A stretch of 64,000 nucleotides of DNA from Bacillus_BD sp963787345. Its GTDB lineage: Bacteria; Bacillota; Bacilli; Bacillales; Cytobacillaceae. The position numbers and the translations under genes were made by a program. The stretch spans positions 372,001 through 436,000 of the forward strand of contig CAWBCW010000027.1 of the NCBI GenBank assembly GCA_963787345.1, written 5' to 3'. Under the pieces are notes generated by a model. The model did no database searches. It was not told the origin of the DNA and saw only the letters and a list, made by a program, of their open reading frames with translations. Below are positions 27,239-36,317 of the stretch, in pieces; position 1 is the first letter of the stretch; each line of letters begins with the position of its first letter.

Positions 27239-28429
27239 ATGAAAAAAAGAAAGTTTCAAACTGCTTTCACTTTCATGTCACTAGTACTATCCACAGGTCT
27301 TTTAGCTGCATGTTCTGGTGGACAAGAACAAACTTCCACAACTGAGAATAAAAGTGGCGATGACACAATCAAGATTGGTGCCAACCTAGAATTATCAGGA
27401 AATGTTGCCTCATATGGTACTGGCATTTTACAAGGACTGGAGCTTGCAATTGAAGAAATTAACAAAGAAGGCGTTGATGGCAAAACGATCGAATTAATTA
27501 AACATGACAATAAGTCAGAAGCTGCTGAAGCAACGAGTGGTGCCTTAAAATTAATGAACCAGGATGGGGTTTCCGCAATCATTGGGGCTGCAACAACAAC
27601 AAATACTCTAGCACAAGTGCAACTTGCCCAAGATAATAAAGTACCTGTGATCACACCATCTGGTACAAATCCAGATATTACCTTTAAAGATGGAATCTTA
27701 AATGATTATCTATTTAGAACTTGTTTTATCGACCCATTCCAAGGGGAGATTGCAGCTAACTTTGCAGCGGATAACTTAGGGGTTAAATCAGCTGCTATCT
27801 TAATCGACAATAACAGTGACTATGCAAAGGGACTAGCAGCAGCTTTTAAAAAAGCTTTTGAAGCAAAGGGTGGAAAAGTTATTTCTCAAGAAGCATACGC
27901 TGCAAAAGATACTGAATTCCGTACCCAATTAACGAGCATAAAAGGGAAAAAACCAGAATTTGTTTATATCCCAGGTTACTACGAGGAAGCTGGTTTAATT
28001 TTAAAACAAGCGAAAGAATTAGGATTGGACATCCCGTTTATGGGCGGTGATGGTTGGGATTCTCCAACACTTGTAAATATTGCAGGTAACGATGCATTAG
28101 CGAATGCTTATATTACGAATCACTATTCTTCTGGTGATACAGACGAAAAAATCCAAAATTTTGTAAAGGCCTTTGAAACGAAATACGGCAAAAAACCAGA
28201 TGCTTTTAATGCACTGGGGTATGATACTGGATTTTTACTCGCTGATGCGATTAAGCGGGCCGGATCTGGAGATTCTGAAGCGATCAAAAAAGCATTAGAA
28301 GAAACAAGCGACCTGTCCCTTGTAACTGGTAATTTCTCCTATGATGAACAGCATAATCCTGTAAAGTCAGCTACAATCTTAACCTATAAAAACGGAGAGC
28401 AAGTTTTTGAGACGAAGGTAAATCCATAA
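27239..28429 (+). CDS. livK: Branched-chain amino-acid ABC transporter, substrate-binding lipoprotein
   Basis: 396 residues. The lipoprotein signal has a basic start (MKKRKFQ), a hydrophobic stretch and the lipobox LLAAC, so Cys25 should carry lipid. The mature part is a type I periplasmic-binding fold of the Leu/Ile/Val family: IKIGANLELSGNVASYG, VIGAATTTNTLA and GYDTGFLLADAI. GGGGGAT precedes the ATG at 27239. First gene of livKHMGF, which lies between cse60 and ytwF, where B. subtilis has no such operon. Confidence 0.92.
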   Translation: MKKRKFQTAFTFMSLVLSTGLLAACSGGQEQTSTTENKSGDDTIKIGANLELSGNVASYGTGILQGLELAIEEINKEGVDGKTIELIKHDNKSEAAEATSGALKLMNQDGVSAIIGAATTTNTLAQVQLAQDNKVPVITPSGTNPDITFKDGILNDYLFRTCFIDPFQGEIAANFAADNLGVKSAAILIDNNSDYAKGLAAAFKKAFEAKGGKVISQEAYAAKDTEFRTQLTSIKGKKPEFVYIPGYYEEAGLILKQAKELGLDIPFMGGDGWDSPTLVNIAGNDALANAYITNHYSSGDTDEKIQNFVKAFETKYGKKPDAFNALGYDTGFLLADAIKRAGSGDSEAIKKALEETSDLSLVTGNFSYDEQHNPVKSATILTYKNGEQVFETKVNP

Positions 28430-28476
28430 TAGATAATAGCAACACCTTTAGTTAGCCTATATGACAGGAACAAAAC

Positions 28477-28497
28477 AAGGGGGCCATGCCCCCTTTT
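28477..28497 (+). terminator. Intra-operon terminator after livK
   Basis: AAGGGGG (28477-28483) pairs with CCCCCTT (28489-28495), with TTTT at its end. It probably lets only part of transcription pass to livH, so the binding protein is made in excess. Confidence 0.8.
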
Positions 28498-28538
28498 CTA
28501 AATTGGAACCGTTCACTTTGATTAGGAGTTGAGCATAA

Positions 28539-29417
28539 ATGGAAATTTTACAACAAATTGTAAATGGAATTTCACTTGGAAGTATTTATGCACTAATCGC
28601 ACTTGGATACACGATGGTATATGGGATCGTCAAATTAATTAATTTTGCCCATGGCGATGTGTTTATGATTGGCTCATTTGTAGGATTCTTTTCGATCACC
28701 GTTCTTGATATCGGACTTTTCCCCGCTCTTATTCTTTCAATGGTAGTTTGTGCTATTTTTGGAGTAACCATTGAGAGAATTGCCTATAAACCACTACGAA
28801 ACGCTACTAGAATTGCTGCTTTAATTACGGCAATCGGCGTTTCCCTTTTTATTGAAAATGGATTTATCTATTTACGTGGAGCTCAGCCTGTGGCTTATCC
28901 TGGAGATATCCTTCCTGTTAAAAACATTGAACTTTTTGGCATCTCGATAAGCAGTCAGTCTCTTTCCATTTTAGGAATTTCGGTTGTCCTTATGATTCTT
29001 CTTCAATTTATCGTTCATAAAACAAAGATTGGTAAAGCGATGCGGGCGGTTTCACTCGATTATGATGCTGCGAGATTAATGGGAATTAATGTTAACAATA
29101 CGATTTCAGCAACCTTTGCCATTGGATCTGCCTTAGCAGGAGCGGGAGGAGTTATTTTTGGACTCTATTATATTAAAATTGATCCGTTAATGGGAATTAT
29201 CCCTGGTTTAAAAGCCTTTATCGCTGCTGTGCTAGGTGGAATTGGAATCATTCCAGGAGCCATGGTCGGCGGATTGTTACTTGGAGTCATTGAGTCTCTC
29301 GTAAGTGCTGCGGGATTTTCTTTATGGCGGGATGGTGCAGCCTTTGTTGTTTTAATCCTTATCTTAATTTTCCGACCATCAGGCCTACTTGGTAAAAACA
29401 CAAAGGAAAAAGTATAG
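28539..29417 (+). CDS. livH: Branched-chain amino-acid ABC transporter permease LivH
   Basis: 292 residues with about eight membrane helices. The N-terminus QQIVNGISLGSIYALIALGY and the loop NFAHGDVFMIGSF are typical of LivH. GGLGSL-like VLGGIGIIPGAMVGGLLLG near the end is the conserved EAA-type region. ATG at 28539. Followed by livM after 15 bases. Confidence 0.93.
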   Translation: MEILQQIVNGISLGSIYALIALGYTMVYGIVKLINFAHGDVFMIGSFVGFFSITVLDIGLFPALILSMVVCAIFGVTIERIAYKPLRNATRIAALITAIGVSLFIENGFIYLRGAQPVAYPGDILPVKNIELFGISISSQSLSILGISVVLMILLQFIVHKTKIGKAMRAVSLDYDAARLMGINVNNTISATFAIGSALAGAGGVIFGLYYIKIDPLMGIIPGLKAFIAAVLGGIGIIPGAMVGGLLLGVIESLVSAAGFSLWRDGAAFVVLILILIFRPSGLLGKNTKEKV

Positions 29418-29432
29418 TAAGGGGGTGACATC

Positions 29433-30407
29433 ATGTCTTTTATTAAACAATCAAAGGGATTTTGGCTATCTATTCTCCTGGCTTTCATTGTTTATTTCGT
29501 CATCCAATTTCTGATTAATAGTGGACAGATCAATCCCTTTTATCAAAATATGATTTTTACGATTGCGATTCATATTATTCTCGCCGTTAGTTTGCATCTG
29601 ATCATCGGCATTACCGGACAATTTTCAATTGGACATGCGGGTTTTCTTGCTGTCGGTGCATATGCATCAGCGGTAATCACAATGAAACTTGGCCTTCCCT
29701 TCCCTCTTGCAATCCTAACAGGCGGGATCGTTGCTGCTCTATCAGGTATGATCATTGGTATTCCAACCCTTCGCTTAAAGGGTGATTATCTAGCAATTGC
29801 TACTCTAGGATTCGGTGAAATTGTTAGGATTATCTTACTAAATATTGATTACGTTGGGGGTGCGAGCGGAATACAGGTTTCCCATTTAACAACATGGCCT
29901 TGGATTTTCTTTACAGCACTAATCACGATTGTAGTAATTCGAAACTTCACAAATTCAACCCATGGAAGGGCCTGCATTTCAATAAGGGAAGATGAAGTTG
30001 CTGCGGACGCTATGGGAATTAACACAACCTATTATAAAGTGACCGCTTTTATTATTGGTGCGTTCTTTGCGGGAGTTGCGGGTTCTCTTTACGCACACAA
30101 TTTTTATATTATTCAACCATCCAATTTTGGCTTTTTAAAATCCATCGACATTTTAATTTATGTTGTACTTGGCGGGTTGGGAAGTCTCTCAGGCTCTGTC
30201 ATCGCTGCGATTCTATTAACAATCATTTCTACTTTTCTACAAGATTATCCCGAAACACGGATGGTTATTTATAGTTTAGTGCTCATCGTTATGATGATCT
30301 ACCGTCCACAGGGGCTATTGGGCACGAAGGAATTAACAACTTTCTTTAAAAAGCGTCCTGCAGTGGAAGGAGGAACTCATGATGGAAACAAACACACCTC
30401 TGCTTAA
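29433..30407 (+). CDS. livM: Branched-chain amino-acid ABC transporter permease LivM
   Basis: 324 residues, about nine to ten membrane helices. GITGQFSIGHAGFLAVGAY and LRLKGDYLAIATLGFGEI are diagnostic LivM segments. VVLGGLGSLSGSVIAA is the ATPase-coupling loop. Start ATG at 29433 after GGGGGTGACATC. Its last 29 bases overlap livG. Confidence 0.93.
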   Translation: MSFIKQSKGFWLSILLAFIVYFVIQFLINSGQINPFYQNMIFTIAIHIILAVSLHLIIGITGQFSIGHAGFLAVGAYASAVITMKLGLPFPLAILTGGIVAALSGMIIGIPTLRLKGDYLAIATLGFGEIVRIILLNIDYVGGASGIQVSHLTTWPWIFFTALITIVVIRNFTNSTHGRACISIREDEVAADAMGINTTYYKVTAFIIGAFFAGVAGSLYAHNFYIIQPSNFGFLKSIDILIYVVLGGLGSLSGSVIAAILLTIISTFLQDYPETRMVIYSLVLIVMMIYRPQGLLGTKELTTFFKKRPAVEGGTHDGNKHTSA

Positions 30408-31161
30408 GGTGAATCATGTTGGCATGACATTTGGCGGTTTAAAAGCCGTTTCTGATATTCATTTAGAAGTCCACAAAGGTGAATTGATTGGTCTGATCGG
30501 ACCAAACGGAGCTGGGAAAACAACATTTTTCAATCTCTTAACTGGTGTCTATATTCCGACTGAAGGGAGTATCCTTTTTAATGACAAAAAATTAAATGGC
30601 CTTCAGCCTTATAAAATCACGCAGCAAGGAATCAGCCGAACCTTCCAAAATATTCGCTTATTTAGCGAACTATCTGTCCTTGATAACGTAAAGGTTGCCT
30701 ATCACTCATTAGCCAAGCACTCAATCCTTTCATCGATTTTCCGGTTACCTAAGTATTTTTCAGGGGAAAAAGAAATGGAAGAGAAAGCAATCGAATTTTT
30801 ATCTATTTTTAACTTAGAACAATATAAAGATGAAAAAGCTAAAAACCTTCCATATGGACAACAACGCAGACTTGAAGTTGCCCGGGCGCTTGCTGCATAC
30901 CCACAATTATTATTGCTGGATGAACCTGCAGCGGGAATGAATCCCCACGAAACGAAGGATTTAATGAATCTAATTGCTTTTATTCGTGAGAAGTTTAATT
31001 TAACCGTTATCCTTATTGAGCATGATATGCAATTGGTCATGGGAGTTTGTGAACAGATTTATGTATTGGATCATGGACAATTAATTGCTCAGGGTTCTCC
31101 TGAAGAGGTTAGAAATAACCCAAAAGTCATTGAGGCCTACCTTGGCGAGGAGGTTTCCTAA
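30379..31161 (+). CDS. livG: Branched-chain amino-acid ABC transporter ATPase LivG
   Basis: 260 residues. Walker A is GPNGAGKTT (about residue 42), the signature reads LPYGQQRRLEVARAL and Walker B is LLLLDEPAAGMNP. The extended helical loop and C-terminal IEAYLGEE are family traits. Two successive ATGs at 30379 and 30382 follow GGAAGGAGG; either could start. Confidence 0.93.
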   Translation: MMETNTPLLKVNHVGMTFGGLKAVSDIHLEVHKGELIGLIGPNGAGKTTFFNLLTGVYIPTEGSILFNDKKLNGLQPYKITQQGISRTFQNIRLFSELSVLDNVKVAYHSLAKHSILSSIFRLPKYFSGEKEMEEKAIEFLSIFNLEQYKDEKAKNLPYGQQRRLEVARALAAYPQLLLLDEPAAGMNPHETKDLMNLIAFIREKFNLTVILIEHDMQLVMGVCEQIYVLDHGQLIAQGSPEEVRNNPKVIEAYLGEEVS

Positions 31162-31162
31162 T

Positions 31163-31870
31163 ATGTTAAAAGTAAATGAAATCGATGTATATTACGGAAA
31201 TATTCATGCGCTAAAAGAAGTTTCTCTAGATGTAAATCAAGGTGAAATTGTAACGTTAATTGGAGCAAATGGAGCCGGAAAAACAACTTTACTTAAGACG
31301 ATTTCTGGTTTATTAAAACCCAAAAAAGGCAGCATTGCCTTTGACGGATTATCGATTGATGGGAAACAAACACAATGGATTGTAAAAAAGGGAATTTCGC
31401 AAGTTCCAGAAGGAAGACGTGTTTTTTCAACAATGAGTGTAGAAGAAAACCTTGAATTAGGGGCCTATCTTCGTAAAGATAAGCAAGGAATTAAAAAGGA
31501 TTTTGAAAGAGTATACGAATTATTTCCTCGGTTGCTTGAAAGAAAAAAACAAGCTTCCGGCACGCTGTCAGGCGGTGAACAGCAAATGTTAGCAATGGGA
31601 CGGGCTTTAATGGCAAGGCCTCGCCTGCTCCTTTTGGATGAACCTTCAATGGGGCTCGCGCCACTATTAGTTAAGACGATTTTCAATATTATTCAAGAAA
31701 TTAACTCAACTGGTACAACGATCATGCTAGTTGAACAGAATGCCAATATGGCTCTATCAATTGCTCATCGTGCATATGTTATTGAAACCGGAAAAGTTGT
31801 ACTTAATGGTGCTGCCTCTGAATTAAGAGCAAGTGAACAGGTTAAAACAGCTTACCTTGGAGGACATTAA
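31163..31870 (+). CDS. livF: Branched-chain amino-acid ABC transporter ATPase LivF
   Basis: 235 residues. Walker A is GANGAGKTT, the signature LSGGEQQMLAMGRALM and Walker B LLLLDEPSMGLAP. I start at the ATG at 31163 (MLKVNEIDVYYG), one base after the livG stop and with GGCGAGGAGG upstream; the longer open frame only repeats livG in another frame. Last gene of the operon. Confidence 0.93.
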   Translation: MLKVNEIDVYYGNIHALKEVSLDVNQGEIVTLIGANGAGKTTLLKTISGLLKPKKGSIAFDGLSIDGKQTQWIVKKGISQVPEGRRVFSTMSVEENLELGAYLRKDKQGIKKDFERVYELFPRLLERKKQASGTLSGGEQQMLAMGRALMARPRLLLLDEPSMGLAPLLVKTIFNIIQEINSTGTTIMLVEQNANMALSIAHRAYVIETGKVVLNGAASELRASEQVKTAYLGGH

Positions 31871-31880
31871 TTGGTATCTA

Positions 31881-31930
31881 AAAAAAGGGGCGTCCAGAAA
31901 GTCGTTTTGAGTTCTGGATGCCCCTTTTTT
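31881..31930 (+). terminator. liv operon terminator
   Basis: AAAAAAGGGG and TCCAGAA (31881-31899) pair with TTCTGGA and CCCCTTTTTT (31912-31930). A T-run ends the stem. Confidence 0.9.
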
Positions 31931-31940
31931 ATAACTAAAA

Positions 31941-32246
31941 TTATTCTACTTCGCCTCTCCATTCCAACATACCGCCGACCATGTTTCGCACCTTAAAACC
32001 TTGATCCTGCAAATAATAACATACATTGGCACTTCGACTACCAGAACGGCAGACGAAGATATATTCTGTTTCACGGTCTAAATCATTTAACCGAGCTGGA
32101 ATATCCATCATTTTAATATGTTTCGCTCCAGGAATTATCCCCGCGACCACTTCTTCATCTTCGCGTACATCGATTAATTGAAGCTTTTCTCCCGCTTCTA
32201 ACTTTTGCTTTAATTCCTCTGTTGTGATAATTGGAAAATCTTCCAT
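31941..32246 (-). CDS. ytwF: Rhodanese-like domain protein YtwF
   Basis: A 101-residue single rhodanese domain. The active-site loop is CRSGSRS with the nucleophilic cysteine, and LQLIDVREDEE is the conserved entry motif. GGMLEW at the end is common in sulfurtransferases. The acceptor is unknown. Start ATG at 32246 after GGAGATAGGGAG. Confidence 0.92.
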   Translation of the reverse strand: MEDFPIITTEELKQKLEAGEKLQLIDVREDEEVVAGIIPGAKHIKMMDIPARLNDLDRETEYIFVCRSGSRSANVCYYLQDQGFKVRNMVGGMLEWRGEVE

Positions 32247-32327
32247 TTCTCCCTATCTCCTTTTTTATTAAATTAGAAAGGAAGCTGCATCTCCCCTTTA
32301 AACAGATGCAGCTTTATATTTTATTTA

Positions 32328-34748
32328 TTAGTTCGCGACAATATTAACAAGCTTACCTGGAACAGCAATCACTTTGCGAATTGTTTTTCCATCGATTTGA
32401 GCTTTAACTTTATCATCGTCCATCGCTAATTGCTCCAGTGTATCTTTATTCGTATTCACCGGTACAACTAATTTATGTTTAACTTTACCATTGATTTGAA
32501 TGACAATTTCCACTTCATTATCTTCTAATTTAGCCTCATCGTATGCTGGCCATGATTCATAGGCCGTTGTACCACTATGCCCCAATTTTTCCCAAAGTTC
32601 TTCAGCGATATGCGGGGTAATTGGTGCAATCAGTTTAACGAAGCCTTCCACATAGCTGATTGGCAGCACTTTCGCTTTATAGGCCTCATTAATAAAGACC
32701 ATTAATTGAGAAATAGCGGTATTAAAACGCAAGCCTTCATAGTCTTCCGTAACCTTTTTAACGGTTTGATGATAAATCTTCTCAAGGCCGCTTTCTTCTT
32801 CAACATTTTCCTTAATGATTGGATTAATTTTGCCACTGTCATCGATAAACAGACGCCAGATTCTGTCTAAGAAACGTCTAGACCCTTCAACCCCATTTGC
32901 GCTCCAGGCAATCGATCCATCAAGCGGTCCCATGAACATTTCATATAAACGTAATGTATCTGCTCCGTGGCTATCAACAATTTCATCGGGATTAACGACA
33001 TTCCCCTTTGATTTACTCATCTTCTCGTTATTTTCACCAAGAATCATTCCTTGGTTGAAAAGTTTTTGGAATGGTTCTTTCGTCGGAACAACCCCAATAT
33101 CATAAAGGAATTTATGCCAGAAACGAGCATACAACAAGTGTAAGACGGCATGTTCTGCTCCGCCAATATAAATATCAACCGGCAGCCATTCTTTCAATTT
33201 TTCTGGATCAGCTAAAGCTTGATCGTTATGCGGATCAATGAAACGCAAGTAATACCAGCAGCTTCCTGCCCATTGCGGCATTGTATTCGTTTCTCTACGG
33301 CCTTTTTTACCTGTTACCGGATCAACAACATTTACCCAATCGTCAATAATAGCGAGTGGGGACTCACCTGTACCGGAAGGCCTAATTTCATCCGTAACTG
33401 GAAGCACTAAAGGTAATTCCTCTTCTGGAACAGCTGTCATCGTACCATCTTCCCAATGAATCAGTGGAATCGGTTCACCCCAATAACGCTGACGGCTAAA
33501 TAACCAGTCACGAAGTCGATAGGTTACTTTTTTCGTTCCAATTTCTTTTTCCTCTAACCATTGGATCATTTTACTAATCGCATCATCTTTATTTAATCCA
33601 TTTAAAAAGTCTGAGTTTACATGTGCACCGTCACCTGTATACGCCTCTTTTGAAATATCTCCACCAGCAACGACTTCGACAATATTAAGATTAAATTTCG
33701 TAGCAAACTCATAGTCTCTCTCATCATGGGCAGGAACCGCCATAATTGCCCCCGTACCATAGCTAGCTAATACATAATCAGCAATCCAAATTGGAATTTT
33801 CACGTTGTTTACAGGGTTAATCGCATAAGCACCTGTGAATACACCTGTTTTGTCCTTCGCAAGATCTGTTCTTTCTAGGTCACTTTTCGTTTTAATTTCT
33901 TCTAAATAATTTTCTACAACTTGTTTTTGATCAGAAGTTGTAATTTTTTCAACTAATTTATGTTCTGGAGCAAGAACCGCATAGGTTGCACCAAAAAGCG
34001 TATCAGGGCGAGTCGTGAATACGGTAAACGTTTCGTCATAACCATCAATTGTAAAGACTACTTCCGCTCCTTCAGACCGGCCAATCCAATTTCGTTGCAT
34101 ATCTTTGATGCTTTCTGGCCAATCTAAGTCTTCAAGATCTTCAAGTAATCGGTCAGCATAAGCCGTAATTTTTAAATTCCACTGCTTCATTGGACGTCTT
34201 TCAACAGGATGACCGCCGCGTTCACTTTTCCCATCAATTACTTCTTCGTTTGCAAGTACAGTTCCAAGCGCTGGACACCAGTTAACAGGAACTTCATCGA
34301 TATAAGCTAAACCTTTTTCGTAAAGCTTAAGGAAAATCCATTGTGTCCATTTATAGTAATGTGGATCTGTTGTACTTAATTCACGATCCCAATCATAAGA
34401 AAATCCTAATGATTTAATTTGACGGCGGAAATTATCAACATTGTGTTTTGTAAATTCCGCTGGATCATTTCCTGTATCTAACGCATATTGTTCAGCAGGA
34501 AGTCCGAACGCATCCCAGCCCATTGGATGAAGTACATTGTATCCTTGCATTCTTTTCATTCGGGAAAGAATATCTGTCGCTGTATACCCCTCTGGATGTC
34601 CTACATGCAGACCTGCTCCAGATGGATATGGAAACATGTCTAGTGCATAAAATTTACGTTTTCCTTTATTCTCATTCGTTTTAAACGTTTTGTTATCTTC
34701 CCAATATTTCTGCCATTTTTTTTCAATCTCATGATGATTGAAGCTCAT
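32328..34748 (-). CDS. leuS: Leucyl-tRNA synthetase
   Basis: 806 residues, class I synthetase charging tRNA-Leu. HIGH-type HVGHPEGYTATD is near residue 45 and KMSKSKGN near residue 580. The editing (CP1) domain carries TFTVFTTRPDTLFGATY and GTGAIMAVPAHDERD. The C-terminal domain is typical of bacterial LeuRS. GGAGGAACAAAAG stands before the ATG at 34748. Expression is controlled by the T-box leader upstream. Confidence 0.98.
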   Translation of the reverse strand: MSFNHHEIEKKWQKYWEDNKTFKTNENKGKRKFYALDMFPYPSGAGLHVGHPEGYTATDILSRMKRMQGYNVLHPMGWDAFGLPAEQYALDTGNDPAEFTKHNVDNFRRQIKSLGFSYDWDRELSTTDPHYYKWTQWIFLKLYEKGLAYIDEVPVNWCPALGTVLANEEVIDGKSERGGHPVERRPMKQWNLKITAYADRLLEDLEDLDWPESIKDMQRNWIGRSEGAEVVFTIDGYDETFTVFTTRPDTLFGATYAVLAPEHKLVEKITTSDQKQVVENYLEEIKTKSDLERTDLAKDKTGVFTGAYAINPVNNVKIPIWIADYVLASYGTGAIMAVPAHDERDYEFATKFNLNIVEVVAGGDISKEAYTGDGAHVNSDFLNGLNKDDAISKMIQWLEEKEIGTKKVTYRLRDWLFSRQRYWGEPIPLIHWEDGTMTAVPEEELPLVLPVTDEIRPSGTGESPLAIIDDWVNVVDPVTGKKGRRETNTMPQWAGSCWYYLRFIDPHNDQALADPEKLKEWLPVDIYIGGAEHAVLHLLYARFWHKFLYDIGVVPTKEPFQKLFNQGMILGENNEKMSKSKGNVVNPDEIVDSHGADTLRLYEMFMGPLDGSIAWSANGVEGSRRFLDRIWRLFIDDSGKINPIIKENVEEESGLEKIYHQTVKKVTEDYEGLRFNTAISQLMVFINEAYKAKVLPISYVEGFVKLIAPITPHIAEELWEKLGHSGTTAYESWPAYDEAKLEDNEVEIVIQINGKVKHKLVVPVNTNKDTLEQLAMDDDKVKAQIDGKTIRKVIAVPGKLVNIVAN

Positions 34749-34835
34749 CTTTTGTTCCTCCTACTAATCAATGTTAAAAAACATCTAAAAAAGACTATTT
34801 TTAGAATTGTTTATTGTTAAAAAGCTAAAAAAATA

Positions 34836-35075
34836 TAAAAAAACCTCTCATCCCAAATTGGGACGAGAGGATTATGTATCTCCCGCGGTACCACCCACAT
34901 TAGTGATCAAGTCACTCGCTCAAAAATCCCTTAACGCAGGTATACGGCAAATATTACTAATGTTCATATCTGCAACTCCAAGGCGAGTTCACGGTGATCC
35001 TGACTGACTTGCACCAACCGTCAGCTCTCTCATTCAGGTTTTCAACACCCCTACTATTCCTTATCTTCGTTATTA
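34836..35075 (-). promoter_or_regulatory. T-box riboswitch, leucine-specific, before leuS
   Basis: Read on the minus strand, the leader has AGAGAGCTGACGGTTGGTG (stem I), a specifier-loop sequence GTGAACTCGCC whose CTC at 34985-34987 is a leucine codon, and the T-box GGGTGGTACCGCGGG at 34882-34896. The terminator is CCTCTC and TCCCAA pairing with TTGGGA and GAGAGG (34844-34870), followed by TTTTTTT. Uncharged tRNA-Leu would favour the antiterminator and raise leuS expression. Confidence 0.96.
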
Positions 35076-35230
35076 ACTATCCTATATGATTTTTATATTG
35101 CTATTGTATATAATTTCTTACAAAGATGCAAGATTTGAAAATCCCTACACTATATGCGCTCCTAGTCAGTTCGTTACGATTTCTAATATTTATCATAAAG
35201 TATTGCCAATTTTTTTATCATTCATACCGT

Positions 35231-35264
35231 AAGAAGAGCTGGCTCTAAGGAACCAGCTCTTCTT
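35231..35264. terminator. Hairpin after the small basic gene
   Basis: AAGAAGAGCTGG (35231-35242) pairs perfectly with CCAGCTCTTCTT (35253-35264). The flanking T content is modest on both strands. Confidence 0.6.
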
Positions 35265-35268
35265 ATTC

Positions 35269-35433
35269 TTATTCCGTACGTTGCTTTGATTTTATTGGCT
35301 GTCCGCCCTGTTGTTCATATTTCTTTTTTGCTTGCTTTATCAAATCGAAATCTTTCCCTAGTTCTAAGTCTTGACTGTTGGCACCATTCCGAGTCTTTTG
35401 CTCTGGATTTTGTTGTTTTGAACGTTTTTTCAT
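35269..35433 (-). CDS. Small basic hypothetical protein
   Basis: 54 residues beginning MKKRSKQQNPEQKTRNGANS and ending GGQPIKSKQRTE, rich in Lys, Gln and Asn. The ATG at 35433 has TTAGGAGGATG 7 bases before it, and a hairpin follows the stop. It lies just downstream of ytzC on the same strand. Short Lys/Gln-rich proteins of this sort occur in spore formers and are sometimes given misleading names; I assign no function. Confidence 0.75.
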   Translation of the reverse strand: MKKRSKQQNPEQKTRNGANSQDLELGKDFDLIKQAKKKYEQQGGQPIKSKQRTE

Positions 35434-35446
35434 CTAAAGCATCCTC

Positions 35447-35710
35447 CTAACGTTGAAGAAGAATCATTTTATTTTGGACTTGTTGAATTTGCAGACGCAT
35501 ACGATGCAGTTCTTCTCTTTGCTGACCATTCGCACTATGGGCCATAATTGCAATATCATTATAGGCATTTTCTAACTGTTGCAAGGCCTGGATAAAGTTA
35601 TCATCATTATATTGTTCTTGGAGGCTGCTTTCTTGATATTGATCGTTCGCAAATGTAAGTACATCCTCACACTGCTGCTTCAGTTCATCCATTGAATCTC
35701 GAGTTGCCAT
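35447..35710 (-). CDS. ytzC: YtzC, DUF2524 family protein
   Basis: 87 residues, mostly helical. MATRDSMDELKQQCEDVL and QQREELHRMRLQIQQVQNKMILLQ match the YtzC family. Position next to ytqA agrees with B. subtilis. The ATG at 35710 has an AGGAGGGGTT site. Function unknown. Confidence 0.9.
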   Translation of the reverse strand: MATRDSMDELKQQCEDVLTFANDQYQESSLQEQYNDDNFIQALQQLENAYNDIAIMAHSANGQQREELHRMRLQIQQVQNKMILLQR

Positions 35711-35741
35711 TCATAACCCCTCCTGTTGATTCTTTTCTCAA

Positions 35742-35937
35742 ATTAAATTCGCCTCGGCGAATTTGCGCCCGGATTTTTATCGAGCGAGCTCGATAAACTT
35801 CCTTTGAAAATCTGTGGCATCCGCCGGAGGCTTTAACTTCATTCAGCCTGAGTTTGAACCCCCACTGAATTGATAAAACCTTGTATTCATCTCGCCACTT
35901 ATAAAAATGGGAGACTTTTGCTGAAGGAAGGTAAAGC
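35742..35937 (+). repeat. Structured dispersed repeat, copy B
   Basis: Perfect palindrome AAATTCGCC-TC-GGCGAATTT at the left, then TTTATCGAG-CGAG-CTCGATAAA, CCGCCGGAGGC, AACTTCATTCAGC and a late GCTGAAGGAAGG. Shares long blocks with copy D (for example CTTCCTTTGAAAATCTGTGG) and with copy A. It is flanked by TTCTTTTCTCAA (35730-35741) and TTGAGAATAGAA (35940-35951), inverted with 11 of 12 matches. Confidence 0.85.
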
Positions 35938-36030
35938 TCTTGAGAATAGAACTTCACTCCTTTATTTTGCGCTATTCTGTTTTTCTTACACATGAGAGGA
36001 CTGCATATTTTTGACAATGTTAATCGATCA

Positions 36031-36059
36031 TTGGATAACCAATCTAGATATGTTAAAAT
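36031..36059 (+). promoter_or_regulatory. SigA-type promoter upstream of the tnpB element
   Basis: TTGGAT (36031-36036), 17 bases, TAAAAT (36054-36059). A ribosome-site-like AAAAGAGGT follows at 36077-36085. It faces ytqA, but the tnpB element now lies in between. Confidence 0.5.
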
Positions 36060-36106
36060 GATTAAATTCAATTAATAAAAGAGGTATAAAAACAGTTAAA
36101 GAAACC

Positions 36107-36120
36107 TATAAAAGTTTATA
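36107..36120. repeat. Left-end palindrome of the tnpB element
   Basis: TATAAAAGTTTATA, 6-bp perfect arms with a 2-base loop, repeated in flavour by the right-end hairpin. Such subterminal hairpins are recognised by IS200/IS605 transposases. Confidence 0.6.
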
Positions 36121-36133
36121 AAAAACCTATAAA

Positions 36134-36301
36134 TTATTGTGCATGTTTATGCTTAGAAAGCAAATCTTCAATAGTTTCATCTAACAGCTTGCTCATAGGA
36201 ATCTTCGTTTCATTAGATAACTTTTTTTATTGTTCGTACAACTCTAAATGAACAGCACTAGACCGTGCTTTTTTTGTTTTAAGATTGCGATTATTCGTCA
36301 T
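36134..36301 (-). pseudogene. Ribbon-helix-helix protein with in-frame stop
   Basis: Starting at ATG 36301 the reading is MTNNRNLKTKKARSSAVHLE, then LYEQ, a TAA at 36227-36229, then KKLSNETKIPMSKLLDETIE and DLLSKHKHAQ. Without the stop this is a complete 55-residue Arc/CopG-like protein: beta strand (SAVHLELYE) and two helices. A single T-to-A change of TTA (Leu) would explain the TAA. It is divergent from tnpB inside the mobile element. It was probably a repressor of the element; now it should make a useless 24-residue peptide. Confidence 0.75.
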
Positions 36302-36317
36302 CCTTATCACGTCTAAA

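Noticed and set aside
27256..27654. 132-residue minus-strand open frame inside livK
   Set aside because: Shadow of a well-supported gene.
35685..36071. 128-residue open frame on the minus strand
   Set aside because: It runs through repeat copy B and overlaps ytzC in another frame; no ribosome site or family resemblance.
36227..36229. TAA as a recoded or read-through codon
   Set aside because: No supporting signal nearby; a point mutation is simpler.
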